From JBIOYL01 sp044870185 (lineage in GTDB: Bacteria > Actinomycetota > CALGFH01), in contig JBIOYL010000093.1 in NCBI GenBank assembly GCA_044870185.1, positions 1 through 16,458 of the forward strand: a DNA stretch of 16,458 bases, in the 5' to 3' direction. Within the stretch, counting starts at the first letter, position 1, and each line of letters starts with the position of its first letter. Shown here one piece after another: positions 1 through 6,665 of this stretch. The position numbers were made by a program, and so were the translations under genes. Below the pieces are notes generated by a model. The model was not told the origin of the DNA and ran no database searches. It worked only from the letters and a program-made list of their open reading frames with translations.

Positions 1-1077
1 GACGCCATCGGGCATGCGCTGGCCGCCGGGGATGCCGTCTGGGCGGCGCGGCTGCTCGAGCGGCACTTCGACGCGGTGCTGCGGCGCAGCGAGGGCGCGA
101 CGCTGCGCCGCTGGCTTGCCGGGCTGCTCGCCGAGCTGGTGCGGTCGCGGCCGCGGCTGTGCGTGGCGCAGGCCCTGTGGGCGCTGATCGGCGGCCGCCT
201 GGAGTCGCAGGTGCAGCGTGCCCAAGGCCGCCTGAGCGCGGCGCTGCGCACCTACCAGCAGGCATTGGAGCTCGCCGGCGAGGCCGGCCGACTGCCGCCG
301 GCGGGCATGGCGCACGTGGGCATGGCCGGCGTGCTGTACGAGCGCGGCGCGCTCGACCCGGCGCTCGGGCACGCCACCCTGGGCATCGCGCTGTGCCGCC
401 AGCTCGCCTACCCGCTGCCGTTGCTGGCCGGCCTGGCGACCCTGGCCCGGATCCGCCAGGCGCAGGGCGACCAGAGCGGCGCCCTGGAGGCGATCGCCGA
501 GGCCGAGCGGGTCGAGCTGAGCCCCGCCGTGGAGCGGCTGCATGCCCTGGCGGCAGCCCAAGGGCGACGAGGCAGCGTCATCGAGGTGCAGGCGCTGCAG
601 GCGCTCGCTTTGGCGGCTGCCGGGGATGAGCCCGAGGGGCTGGCCACGCTCGCCGGGGCGCTGGCCCTGGGCGCGCCCGAAGGCTACGTCCGCGTGTTCG
701 TCGACGAGGGCGCCCCCCGTGGCGGCGCTGCTCGGCAGGCTCATGACGGCCGCGCAGGCGCGGGTCGAGGCCGCCGGCGGCGTCCCGCCCGACTACCTCG
801 CCCGGCTCACCGACGCGTTCGAGCAGGCCGGCCAGGCCGTCCTCCCCAGCCTGGGCGCGGCGCCGTCCTGCCCGGCCTGGTCGTGCCGCTGAGCGCCCGC
901 GAGCTGGAGGTGCTGGGGCTGCTGGCCGCCGGCAAGCCCAACCAGGCGATCGCCGCCGAGCTGGTGATCACCCTGGACACGGTCAAGCGGCACGTCACCC
1001 ACATCCTCGACAAGCTCGGCGCAGCCAACCGCACCCAGGCCGTGACCCAGGCGCGGGAGCTGGGGCTGTTGCGCTAG
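1..1077 (+). CDS. MalT-like LuxR-family transcriptional regulator, C-terminal part
   Basis: This is the 3' part of a large LuxR regulator of the MalT type; the reading frame is open to the left edge, so the start and the usual N-terminal ATPase are outside. The first ~230 codons give the helical repeat region (HALAAGDAVWAARLLERHF, then TPR-like helices). The last ~65 codons are a GerE/LuxR DNA-binding helix-turn-helix (LSARELEVLGLLAAGKPNQAIA, then TVKRHVTHILDKLGAANRTQAV). Between roughly 713 and 866 the conserved protein is in the +2 frame (VAALLGRLMTAAQARVEA...), while frame 1 encodes an Arg/Gly-rich nonsense stretch. A CCCCCC run at 713-718 is the likely site of the first slip; the frame returns near 846-866. 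No stop intervenes, so a protein with a scrambled linker could still be made. Family call is secure; functionality is doubtful unless these are sequencing errors. Confidence 0.85.
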   Translation, partial: DAIGHALAAGDAVWAARLLERHFDAVLRRSEGATLRRWLAGLLAELVRSRPRLCVAQALWALIGGRLESQVQRAQGRLSAALRTYQQALELAGEAGRLPPAGMAHVGMAGVLYERGALDPALGHATLGIALCRQLAYPLPLLAGLATLARIRQAQGDQSGALEAIAEAERVELSPAVERLHALAAAQGRRGSVIEVQALQALALAAAGDEPEGLATLAGALALGAPEGYVRVFVDEGAPRGGAARQAHDGRAGAGRGRRRRPARLPRPAHRRVRAGRPGRPPQPGRGAVLPGLVVPLSARELEVLGLLAAGKPNQAIAAELVITLDTVKRHVTHILDKLGAANRTQAVTQARELGLLR

Positions 1078-1144
1078 ACGCGCCGCGCCGGCAGCCAGCG
1101 CGCAGCTCCGTCCGCCCCGCTGAGCGGCAGCCGAGCGCGCAAAG

Positions 1145-1167
1145 TTCCCACCTGGCATTTCCCACCT
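1145..1167 (+). promoter_or_regulatory. Direct repeat upstream of the kinase-fragment gene
   Basis: TTCCCACCT occurs twice, at 1145-1153 and 1159-1167, 14 nt apart, in the 164-nt gap between the LuxR gene and the next start. A possible -10 box TAGCGT lies at 1198-1203. Direct repeats at such spacing are common activator sites, and the adjacent LuxR regulator is the obvious candidate, but the link is inference. Confidence 0.3.
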
Positions 1168-1241
1168 TCGGGTGATGCCCAAGCCAACACCCCTCCGTAG
1201 CGTCTTTCAGAGCACAACGCCACGCGAACGAGGAGTGGTGC

Positions 1242-1553
1242 ATGACGACCAACCAGGTGGAGTCCGGCCTTGCCTACAAGGCAAGAGGTTCGGTCGAGAC
1301 TTCCGACCGTGAGGCGGCCGACGAGCTGGCCGCACGGCTGGCACGGGACCTGCACGACATCACCGCCCACACGATCGCGGTGATCGCCATCCAGGCAGGC
1401 GTGGCCGAGGAGGCGCTGGCGGGCTGCCCGGAGCCGGCCAGGGAGGCGATCCGGGCCATCCGCGCCTCCAGCCGGCAGGCGCTGGCCGAGCTGAAGGCCA
1501 CCGTGGCCACCCTGCGCGAGGGGACCGCCGCGCGCGGCCGTCTGCCGGGCTTG
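1242..1553 (+). pseudogene. Truncated sensor histidine kinase (HisKA_3 dimerisation domain only)
   Basis: The ATG at 1242 has a good ribosome binding site (AGGAG at 1231-1235, 6-nt spacer). After a ~28-residue leader the protein reads ARLARDLHDITAHTIAVIAI and continues to about LKATVATLREG. This is the HisKA_3 dimerisation and phosphoacceptor helix pair of NarL/DesK-type sensor kinases; the His of DLHD is the expected phosphorylation site. In the family this segment is preceded by a sensor/membrane part and followed by an HATPase_c ATP-binding domain; both are absent. The frame runs straight into the start of an unrelated hydrolase. It therefore cannot autophosphorylate, and is best read as a remnant produced by deletion. 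The first ~25 residues (MTTNQVESGLAYKARGSVET) do not look like kinase and may come from yet another gene whose start signals were kept. Confidence 0.7.
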
Positions 1554-1632
1554 ATGATGGCCACCTATGTGTTGATCCACGGCGCCGGTGACAGCGCATG
1601 GTCCTGGCACCTGCCGGCTGCCGATCGGTCGA
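1554..1632 (+). pseudogene. Alpha/beta hydrolase fragment (N-terminal ~25 codons)
   Basis: In frame with the kinase fragment, codons from 1554/1557 read MMATYVLIHGAGDSAWSWHL. This matches the first strand and oxyanion HG motif of small alpha/beta hydrolases (MATYVLIHGAG... then W-HL). The similarity stops near 1615-1632, where the sequence passes into the 3' end of the opposite-strand acetyltransferase. No nucleophile elbow or catalytic His follows, so only the gene start survives. The frame remains open to 2165, but that stretch is antisense to the acetyltransferase and does not look like a hydrolase. Confidence 0.6.
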
Positions 1633-1649
1633 GCGGGGTCGGCGGGCCG

Positions 1650-2189
1650 TCACCAGACGTCGCCCGGCCGCCAGTCGCAGACCAACGGGGCGGCCAGGTC
1701 CAGGTCGCCGGTGGCGGGCGTGCGCAGCACCAGCACGCTGCGGTCGTCTTCGGCGGTGCGCAGCGGGCCGAACGGAGCGGCGACGAAGGTCGGCCCTTGC
1801 CAGTGCTCCCAACCCAGCCGCTCATAGAAGCCGGGGATCGCCGTGCCGTCCGACAGGGCGCCCAACTCGTAGCCCTGTTGGATGATCCGGTTGGCTTCGC
1901 GCAGCACCAGCGTGGCATGGCCTTGCCGGCGGCGGTCGGGCCGGGTCGCGACCCCTTCCACGTAGCCGGTGTGCAGTGGGCGACGCTGGGTGACCAGCCT
2001 GCGGCTCACCACGGCCGCGTGCGCCACGACCTCGCGCCCTTCGACGGCAAGAACATGGAGCCCGCCCATGGTGTGGTGCCAGTCGTCCTCGGTGAACCCA
2101 TCCCCGAACGCCTGGCCGAGCAGCCGGCGCAGGGCCTCCAGCGCGGCCCCGGGCAGGTCCGCTGAAGCAACGCTGCGCACTTGGACCAT
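1650..2189 (-). CDS. aac(2')-I: Aminoglycoside 2'-N-acetyltransferase, AAC(2')-I family
   Basis: A 179-residue GNAT-fold enzyme very like mycobacterial AAC(2')-Ic (about 181 residues). These enzymes use acetyl-CoA to acetylate the 2'-amino group of gentamicin-, tobramycin- and kanamycin B-type aminoglycosides in the cytoplasm. Recognisable family blocks, in order, are FTEDDWHHTMGGLH (32-45), HTGYVEGVATRPDRRRQGH (73-91, containing the RRQGH acetyl-CoA loop), YELGALSDGTAIPGFYERLG (107-126), GPTFVAAPFGPLRTAEDD (132-149) and the diagnostic C-terminus CDWRPGDVW (171-179). The start at 2189 was chosen because it gives the family length; an upstream in-frame start would add 19 unrelated residues. 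No clear Shine-Dalgarno is visible. It lies 78 nt downstream of the SDR gene on the same strand, so it may be the last gene of that operon. No damage is seen. Substrate range cannot be read from sequence. Confidence 0.92.
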   Translation of the reverse strand: MVQVRSVASADLPGAALEALRRLLGQAFGDGFTEDDWHHTMGGLHVLAVEGREVVAHAAVVSRRLVTQRRPLHTGYVEGVATRPDRRRQGHATLVLREANRIIQQGYELGALSDGTAIPGFYERLGWEHWQGPTFVAAPFGPLRTAEDDRSVLVLRTPATGDLDLAAPLVCDWRPGDVW

Positions 2190-2267
2190 GCCCAAGGATG
2201 GCGCGATGCGCCCCCGGCCGCCAGGGGCGTCGCAGAGCAGGCACACAGGCCTTCCGCTCGCGAACGG

Positions 2268-3116
2268 CTATCGCAGGTGAAGCACGTTGGCGGTGATCAG
2301 CCGGGCGTGCTCGGAGCAGAGAAAGGCGATCACATCGGCCACCTCATCGGGGGATGCGACGTGGATCAGCTCCTTGTCCTGGGCCACCGCCTCCTGCACC
2401 GCAGGAGTGACCCATCCGGTATCCGTGACGGGAGGGTGGACGGCGTTCGCGGTGATGCCGTAGGGGGCGAGCTCGAAGGCCGCGGACATCGTGTAGCTCT
2501 CCAATGCCGCCTTGGCCGCACCGTAGGAGACCTCCTCGGGGAAGCCGAGCGGCCCGCCCGACGTCAGCCCGACAACTCTGCCCCACATTGCGCCCCGCGC
2601 GATGTGGCGCCCGGCGAACTCCGCCATGAGCAGCGCGGACCCTCGGGCATCGACTGAGAAGACCGCATCGACGGTCGCCGCTGAGACACGAGCCGGTCGC
2701 CGCCCCAGGCGGTCCCTTTCCGGCATTCGGAAGGTGTCGATGGTCCAGCCCGACGCGTTGTTGATCAGGATGTCGACGGGCCCGAATCGCTGCTCGGCCG
2801 CGTCGAACAGCATCGGCGCGCTGGCCCGGTCACGCAGGTCGGCCTCAACGGCCTCCGCGCGGCCGCCGAACGACCGGATCTCCCCGACGATGGCGTCGGG
2901 TGGGCGTGCCCGATTGCTGGCATAGACCTCGGGTGCCCCCTCGTCGGGCTCGTCGTGCACGCGGAAATAGGACAACAAGACGGCAGCGCCCGCCGCTGCC
3001 AGCGCACGCGCCGTTGCGGCGCCGATGCCGTGGTTCGCGCCGGTGACGAGCGCAACGTGGCCAGACAAGTCGAACGGATGAGCCGAACTGGCAGATACGT
3101 TCGATGCGTCAGACAT
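2268..3116 (-). CDS. Short-chain dehydrogenase/reductase (SDR) family oxidoreductase
   Basis: A complete 282-residue classical SDR. The Rossmann cofactor motif TGANHGIG is at residues 25-32, NNAS at 119-122, and the catalytic Ser186 precedes SYGAAK (Tyr198, Lys202), giving the Ser-Tyr-Lys triad. The strand before Ser186 (GRVVGLTS) and the tail (ITANVLHL) also fit. It would reduce or oxidise an unknown carbonyl/alcohol using NAD(P)(H). Residues 52-70 (FRVHDEPDEGAPEVYASNR) form an insertion after the second strand that is longer than usual and may affect cofactor choice. The ATG at 3116 overlaps the stop of the TOPRIM gene by 8 nt, so the two are probably translationally coupled. The frame is open further upstream, but that part is antisense-like to the TOPRIM coding frame and was left out. 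Confidence 0.9.
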   Translation of the reverse strand: MSDASNVSASSAHPFDLSGHVALVTGANHGIGAATARALAAAGAAVLLSYFRVHDEPDEGAPEVYASNRARPPDAIVGEIRSFGGRAEAVEADLRDRASAPMLFDAAEQRFGPVDILINNASGWTIDTFRMPERDRLGRRPARVSAATVDAVFSVDARGSALLMAEFAGRHIARGAMWGRVVGLTSGGPLGFPEEVSYGAAKAALESYTMSAAFELAPYGITANAVHPPVTDTGWVTPAVQEAVAQDKELIHVASPDEVADVIAFLCSEHARLITANVLHLR

Positions 3117-3735
3117 GCGCGAGTACGCGGTCCAGCGGCCGAGGCACTTGGGTGAGATCCAGCGCGTCGACGAGCAGGGGCGCGGACCGGATCTTCCGGC
3201 CGCTGTGGGTGCCGAGGAAGCGCCGGAGCTGCTCCTTTTGGGTCCGTCCCCGCCACGCAGGCTGCTTCTGAAAGGTGCGGAACGATTCCAGGTCACCCTG
3301 AGCGGCGACGACCTGTTCCGCGGCGGCGGCACCGAGGGAGCGGATCAGCTCGTCCTCCAGGTCGGCGACGCACACGTAGAAACCGAGTTGTTCCATATCG
3401 GCCCGGGTGAGGTTGGCGCCGAGGCCGGCCCGCTCGAGACCGCGCTGGAAGTCGCTCTCCTCTGCGACATCACAAAGGCCCGCCAGTCTGACGTCGAACC
3501 CCTGGGGGCCGAACAGCTCCAGGAAGCTGCCAATGTTCTTCGAGCCCCCAATTGGCACGATGGAGATGCCCTCGGCGTCAAGCTTTCGACCACGGCGACC
3601 AGCCAGCGCTTCGAGCGCGAGCCGGTCGCTGAGCCCTTCGACAAGGACAACCGCCCGTGCGGAGAACCTCCCAGCCGTTCGTCGGCGAGCGAGGTGGGCG
3701 TCGACCCATGTTGCCTCGTCTTGCGGCAGCTCCAT
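3109..3735 (-). CDS. TOPRIM-domain (OLD-like nucleotidyl transferase/hydrolase) protein
   Basis: A 208-residue protein with a TOPRIM fold: ARAVVLVEGLSDRLALEAL (residues 26-44, with the acidic Glu33), a second strand ISIVPIGGSKNIGSFLELF (57-75), and an acidic segment GLCDVAEESDF (86-96). The block CVADLEDELIRSLG (122-135) and the C-terminal GRTQKEQLRRFLGTHSGRK recur in actinobacterial proteins annotated as TOPRIM nucleotidyl transferase/hydrolase proteins. TOPRIM domains of this type occur at the C-terminus of OLD-family nucleases, where they bind Mg2+ and cut DNA. Here the ABC-type ATPase half is absent, so it is a stand-alone TOPRIM protein. The ATG at 3735 has TATCCT 6 nt upstream and no Shine-Dalgarno, consistent with a leaderless transcript. 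It is first in a putative operon with the SDR and AAC(2')-I genes. The actual nucleic-acid substrate is unknown. Confidence 0.82.
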   Translation of the reverse strand: MELPQDEATWVDAHLARRRTAGRFSARAVVLVEGLSDRLALEALAGRRGRKLDAEGISIVPIGGSKNIGSFLELFGPQGFDVRLAGLCDVAEESDFQRGLERAGLGANLTRADMEQLGFYVCVADLEDELIRSLGAAAAEQVVAAQGDLESFRTFQKQPAWRGRTQKEQLRRFLGTHSGRKIRSAPLLVDALDLTQVPRPLDRVLAHV

Positions 3736-3741
3736 GCCAAC

Positions 3742-3747
3742 AGGATA
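3742..3747 (-). promoter_or_regulatory. Putative -10 box of a leaderless promoter for the TOPRIM-SDR-AAC operon
   Basis: TATCCT on the minus strand ends 6 nt before the ATG at 3735. A TANNNT box at this distance places transcription start at or next to the ATG, as in actinobacterial leaderless genes. No convincing -35 box is seen; a CCACGTGG palindrome lies a little further upstream. Confidence 0.4.
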
Positions 3748-3908
3748 TCGAGTCCCACGTGGCCGCGCTCCGGGACTGGCTGGGCCTGCTGGCCCACGCG
3801 GTCGGTTCGCGGTCATGGGCCTGCTACTGGGACACCGGCGCCGATGAGTTTCCCCGGGCGCGTCGGTCCTGACCGATGATGATGGCGACGACCAGGGAGG
3901 AACGACCG

Positions 3909-4505
3909 ATGACGAAGGTGGCCGCAGGCATCACGACCTCGCTGGACGGCTACATCACCGGGCCCAACGACGGGCCGGGCCGCGGCCTGGGCGATGGCGG
4001 TGAGCGCCTGCACTACTGGGTCTTCGGCGGCCCGTGGAGCTACGACGAGGAGCCGAGCGGGCAGGCGACGGGTGCGGACAAGGAGTTCCTCGACGCAGGC
4101 ATCGCTCGCGTCGGCGCCGTCGTCGCCGGCCGCAACACCTACGAGGCGGCGCAGGCGTGGGGCGGCCACAACCCGTTCGGCGTGCCGTTGTTCGTCGTGA
4201 CCCACCGGCCAAAGGACGCGCCCGCAGACACCGGCTTCGCGTTCGTGAACGGGCTGGACGAGGCGATCACCCGGGCGCGCGAGGCGGCCGGCGGCAAGGA
4301 CGTGTTCGTCATGGGCGGGGCGGACGTCATCCGCCAGGCGCTGCGCGCCGGATATGTGGAGGAGCTGTCGATCTCGATCGCGCCGGTCGTGCTCGGCGGC
4401 GGCAAGCGGCTGTTCGACGGCTTCGACACCACGGTGAGCCTGGAGTACCTGCGCCTGCTTCAGTCGCCGTTCGCGACCCACATCACCTACCGCGTGGTGC
4501 GCTGA
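3909..4505 (+). CDS. Dihydrofolate reductase family protein (RibD C-terminal-like)
   Basis: A complete 198-residue protein of the RibD_C/dihydrofolate reductase-like superfamily. Blocks, in order, are MTKVAAGITTSLDGYITGPN at the N-terminus, VGAVVAGRNTYE (NADPH-side Gly/Arg region), GVPLFVVTHRP, DVFVMGGADVIRQALRAG (the GGG/A NADPH-binding turn), VEELSISIAPVVLGGGKRLF and the C-terminal strand. The start at 3909 is fixed by a strong Shine-Dalgarno (AGGGAGG at 3894-3900, 8-nt spacer); an earlier in-frame ATG at 3876 would lie upstream of this site. Members are NADPH-dependent reductases of mostly unknown substrate; true folate reduction should not be assumed. The TOPRIM operon diverges from it. 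Only a few bases separate its end from the 3' end of a degraded second DHFR-family gene on the other strand. Confidence 0.9.
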   Translation: MTKVAAGITTSLDGYITGPNDGPGRGLGDGGERLHYWVFGGPWSYDEEPSGQATGADKEFLDAGIARVGAVVAGRNTYEAAQAWGGHNPFGVPLFVVTHRPKDAPADTGFAFVNGLDEAITRAREAAGGKDVFVMGGADVIRQALRAGYVEELSISIAPVVLGGGKRLFDGFDTTVSLEYLRLLQSPFATHITYRVVR

Positions 4506-4509
4506 CCGA

Positions 4510-4708
4510 AGGTGCCTGCTGGCCGGTGAGTGAGCGACAGGACACCAGTGCTGAAGGTCCCAGAATTCACGAAGGTCAGCGCCTTCAAGCCGCCCCGTCC
4601 TCGAAGAGGTGTCGCTCGCGGCCCACGACCACGGGGCAGGCCATGAGCTGGAGCTCATCCAGAAGGTTCTCGCATCGGTCACCGGTTGACGATGATGTTG
4701 CGGGGCAT
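4510..4708 (-). pseudogene. Second dihydrofolate reductase-family gene, internally deleted remnant
   Basis: On the minus strand an ATG at 4706-4708 begins MPRNIIVNR, typical of the first strand of this family, but is followed at once by a stop. In a shifted frame directly after it comes ENLLDELQLMACPVVVGRER and then HLFEDGAA, the C-terminal half of the same family. After a further one-base slip near 4597, LKALTFVNSGTFSTGVLSLT follows, the family's last strands. About 120 central residues are therefore missing, and the two ends are joined. The ATG is 13 nt after the ArsR-type gene stop, the usual regulator-reductase order, so this was probably an ArsR-controlled reductase. It cannot produce a working enzyme. 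The divergence from the intact gene at 3909 suggests a separate paralogue rather than a recent duplicate. Confidence 0.7.
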
Positions 4709-4721
4709 GGCCGGTACCGTG

Positions 4722-5411
4722 TCAGCCCGCTTCGGCGTTCGACCGGACGGCCTCGAGTAGCGTGGTGGCGGCCGGGGTCCGCTGGTAGAGCACCATCCGC
4801 CCGCGACGCCGTGAGCTCACCAGCCCGGTCTCCTTGAGCACCTTGAGGTGCTGGCTGACCGCTTCCAGCGCCACCCCCGGATGCAGGTCGGCCAGGACGC
4901 GGGCCAGGCCGCCGTTGGCGAACTGCTCCATACGGTAGGCCAGGTCGGCCGTGCTGAGCGCGCGCAGCCGCGGCCAGAACGGCTCGACAGCGGTCTGCCA
5001 GTACCGGTGCATCGCCTCCACCACCGCGGGCAGGTGGCCGGCCGGATCCTCGTACAACGGCCGCAGCACGACGGGGAGCGGCCGGCCGTCGCGGACCGTG
5101 TCCAGCTCGGCGCGCACCACGGCCGGCGGGCTGGCGGCGACGGCGTCCAGCTCCTCGGCCAACACCCCCCATGGCGCGGTTGGGGGCGGCAACAGGAAGG
5201 AGGGCAGATACCGGCCAGTGGGTGCCAGCGCGGTCAGCAGCCCCAGATCGAGCCCGCCGAGCTGCCGTCGAACCGCCGACAACCAGGCGCCGTGCATGGG
5301 CTGGCGGCTGGGGTCTTGGAGGACCAGCAGGCTGGTCACCAGCTCGCGGGCGGGTGAGTGGGAGAACCGCACCCGGGCAAGATCAACATGGGCCAGCACC
5401 ATCTCGATCAT
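4722..5411 (-). CDS. ArsR/DUF5937-type winged-helix regulator with a shortened DNA-binding part
   Basis: The 229-residue product has two recognisable parts. Residues ~1-170 (MIEMVLAHVDLARVRFSHSP... LLTALAPTGRYLPSFLLPPP... FANGGLARVLADLHPGV) match the DUF5937 region found in front of a winged helix in actinobacterial regulators. Residues ~172-229 (ALEAVSQHLKVLKETGLVSS, then RGRMVLYQRTP) are the recognition helix and wing of an ArsR-type HTH. Family members normally have further residues between these parts, including the first two helices of the winged domain; here HPGV joins directly to ALEAVSQHL. The frame stays open, so this is an in-frame internal deletion or fusion. DNA binding is likely impaired because the helix supporting the recognition helix is missing. 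It presumably controlled the reductase remnant 13 nt downstream. Start at 5411 chosen for the family N-terminus; TAGGAT sits 5 nt upstream. Confidence 0.72.
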   Translation of the reverse strand: MIEMVLAHVDLARVRFSHSPARELVTSLLVLQDPSRQPMHGAWLSAVRRQLGGLDLGLLTALAPTGRYLPSFLLPPPTAPWGVLAEELDAVAASPPAVVRAELDTVRDGRPLPVVLRPLYEDPAGHLPAVVEAMHRYWQTAVEPFWPRLRALSTADLAYRMEQFANGGLARVLADLHPGVALEAVSQHLKVLKETGLVSSRRRGRMVLYQRTPAATTLLEAVRSNAEAG

Positions 5412-5416
5412 GGACC

Positions 5417-5422
5417 ATCCTA
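5417..5422 (-). promoter_or_regulatory. Putative -10 box of a leaderless promoter for the ArsR-type gene
   Basis: TAGGAT on the minus strand ends 5 nt before the ATG at 5411. It could alternatively contribute a weak GGAT ribosome binding site. No matching -35 box is evident. Confidence 0.35.
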
Positions 5423-5844
5423 ACGCCAGGTTGCGCGACAGGAGCGCGGGCGACCGCCCAGACGATGGTGCGCTCCACCCTGCCGCGGCGAACCGTGGGC
5501 GTCGGTGATCTTGGCCGGATGCCCGGCCAGCGGGCAACGATTCAGCCATGGCGTAAACGACCGGGCCACGGCCGAAGGATGGCCAGGCGTACGCGCGTTG
5601 TCATCGGCGGGCGCATTCGCAGAGCAAGGATCGGCGGCACCCAGCCCTGACCATTCACGTACGAACGAATCGTTGCCGGCACGCTTGGAGATCCGACATG
5701 CTCCTCGGTGGAGGGCCACACCAGGTCCACCCCTGTCAACACGAGCGGCAGCTTGGCGGCGCGCTTGGCGGCGCGGGCTGGCCGGCCGCGGCGGCGGCAA
5801 CATGTGGGAGGAGCCGTGTCGCCACCACCCGGGAGGCAACTGCC
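5423..5844. other. Gap without a recognisable gene
   Basis: About 420 nt with no reading frame resembling a known family on either strand. A small quasi-palindrome ACGAACGAATCGT at 5661-5673 could be a repressor site. GGGAGG at 5831-5836 fits as ribosome binding site for a TTG start at 5845. A stretch just beyond, read on the minus strand (5841-5864), resembles the 5' half of a tRNA but does not fold into one. The region may be the scar of further gene loss. Confidence 0.5.
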
Positions 5845-6665
5845 TTGCCCGCTGAGCTAAAGCCGGTCGCCACGTCCCTGCCAGCAAGGATGCGGACTTC
5901 GCTGCTTTCCTACTGGCACCAGGCTCGTCCCCCGCAACGGTTCGCCTCCGCGGTCGGCGCGGCGCTGATCGTGGTTGGCCTCGGCCACCTGGCCGCCTGG
6001 CTGCTGGTCGGGGGAGCGTGGGCAGGCCCGGTGTCGTTCCGCAAGCCGACCACCTTGGCGAGGTCGTCTGGGTCTCGGTGCAGCGCTGGCGTGGTGTTCC
6101 CTCCCACTTCAACTTCGACACCACCCTCGACACCTTCCTGTTCCTGGTGGGGGGGGCCGCGATCGCGGTCACGGTCACGGTCATCGTGGTCCTGACGGTG
6201 CTGGCGTTCACGGCCATGTCAGCCCCGCCGAGCATGGCCCTGGCGATCCGCGCCGGCCTGCTGATCCTGCTGGTCGCTCAGGCGGTCGGGGGCTGGATGA
6301 TCCAGCACGGCGTGGGGCCGGCCGGCGAGGGCGTGACGACCGGGCTGACGACCTTCGGGCCGGCCGGGGTGATGAAGGTGCCGCACGCGGTGGCCATGCA
6401 CGCCATCCAGGCGCTGCCCGCCCTGGCCTGGTTGCTGTCGTTCGCCGCTCTCCCCGAGCGGCGGCGTGTGGCCCTAGTGGGGACCGCCACACTCGGCTAT
6501 GCCGCGCTGGTGGTGGTGAGCGTGCTGCAGACCGCGACCGGGATGGCTCCCTTGGACGTCGGTGTGGTCGCGGCGGTGCTGTACCTGGTCGGCGTCGGCC
6601 TGCTCGGCACGGCCTTCGTGGCCGCCCTGCTCGCCCTGCGCAACCCCATCCCCGCGGCTGCCTGA
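5845..6665 (+). pseudogene. Multi-pass membrane protein gene with an internal deletion/frameshift
   Basis: Two open segments in different frames together give a hydrophobic protein. The first (from TTG 5845, or ATG 5890 MRTSLLSYWHQ) has one membrane helix (ALIVVGLGHLAAWLLVGG) and ends WAGPVSFRKPTTL. The second, from about 6057, reads GEVVWVSVQRWRGVPSHFNF, then several more membrane helices (FLFLVGGAAIAVTVTVIVVL, LAIRAGLLILLVAQAVGGWM, and two near the end) and stops at 6665. In the actinobacterial family I recognise, the GPVSxRKP block is followed by one to two further helices before the QRWRGVPSHFN block; these ~40-50 residues are missing and the frame is shifted at ~6055. TTG 5845 has a good Shine-Dalgarno (GGGAGG, 8-nt spacer); ATG 5890 has none. 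The function of the family is unknown to me. It converges with the transporter gene. Confidence 0.65.

Noticed and set aside
1633..2165. Continuation of the kinase-hydrolase frame to 2165.
   Set aside because: It is antisense to the AAC(2')-I gene and the translation loses hydrolase character after ~1632.
2209..2229. Hairpin CGCCCC...GGGGCG between the SDR and AAC(2')-I genes as a terminator.
   Set aside because: The stem is only 6 bp in very GC-rich DNA and has no U-tract on either strand.
3657..3872. Plus-strand frame ending ALRDWLGLLAHAVGSRSW, at first sight protein-like.
   Set aside because: Most of it is antisense to the TOPRIM gene start and no family was recognised for the remaining ~35 codons; a gene-end remnant is possible but unsupported.
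5802..5860. Short leader-peptide-like frames (ATG 5802, GTG 5816) before the membrane-protein gene.
   Set aside because: They are 14-17 codons with no attenuator structure or conserved residues to support translation.
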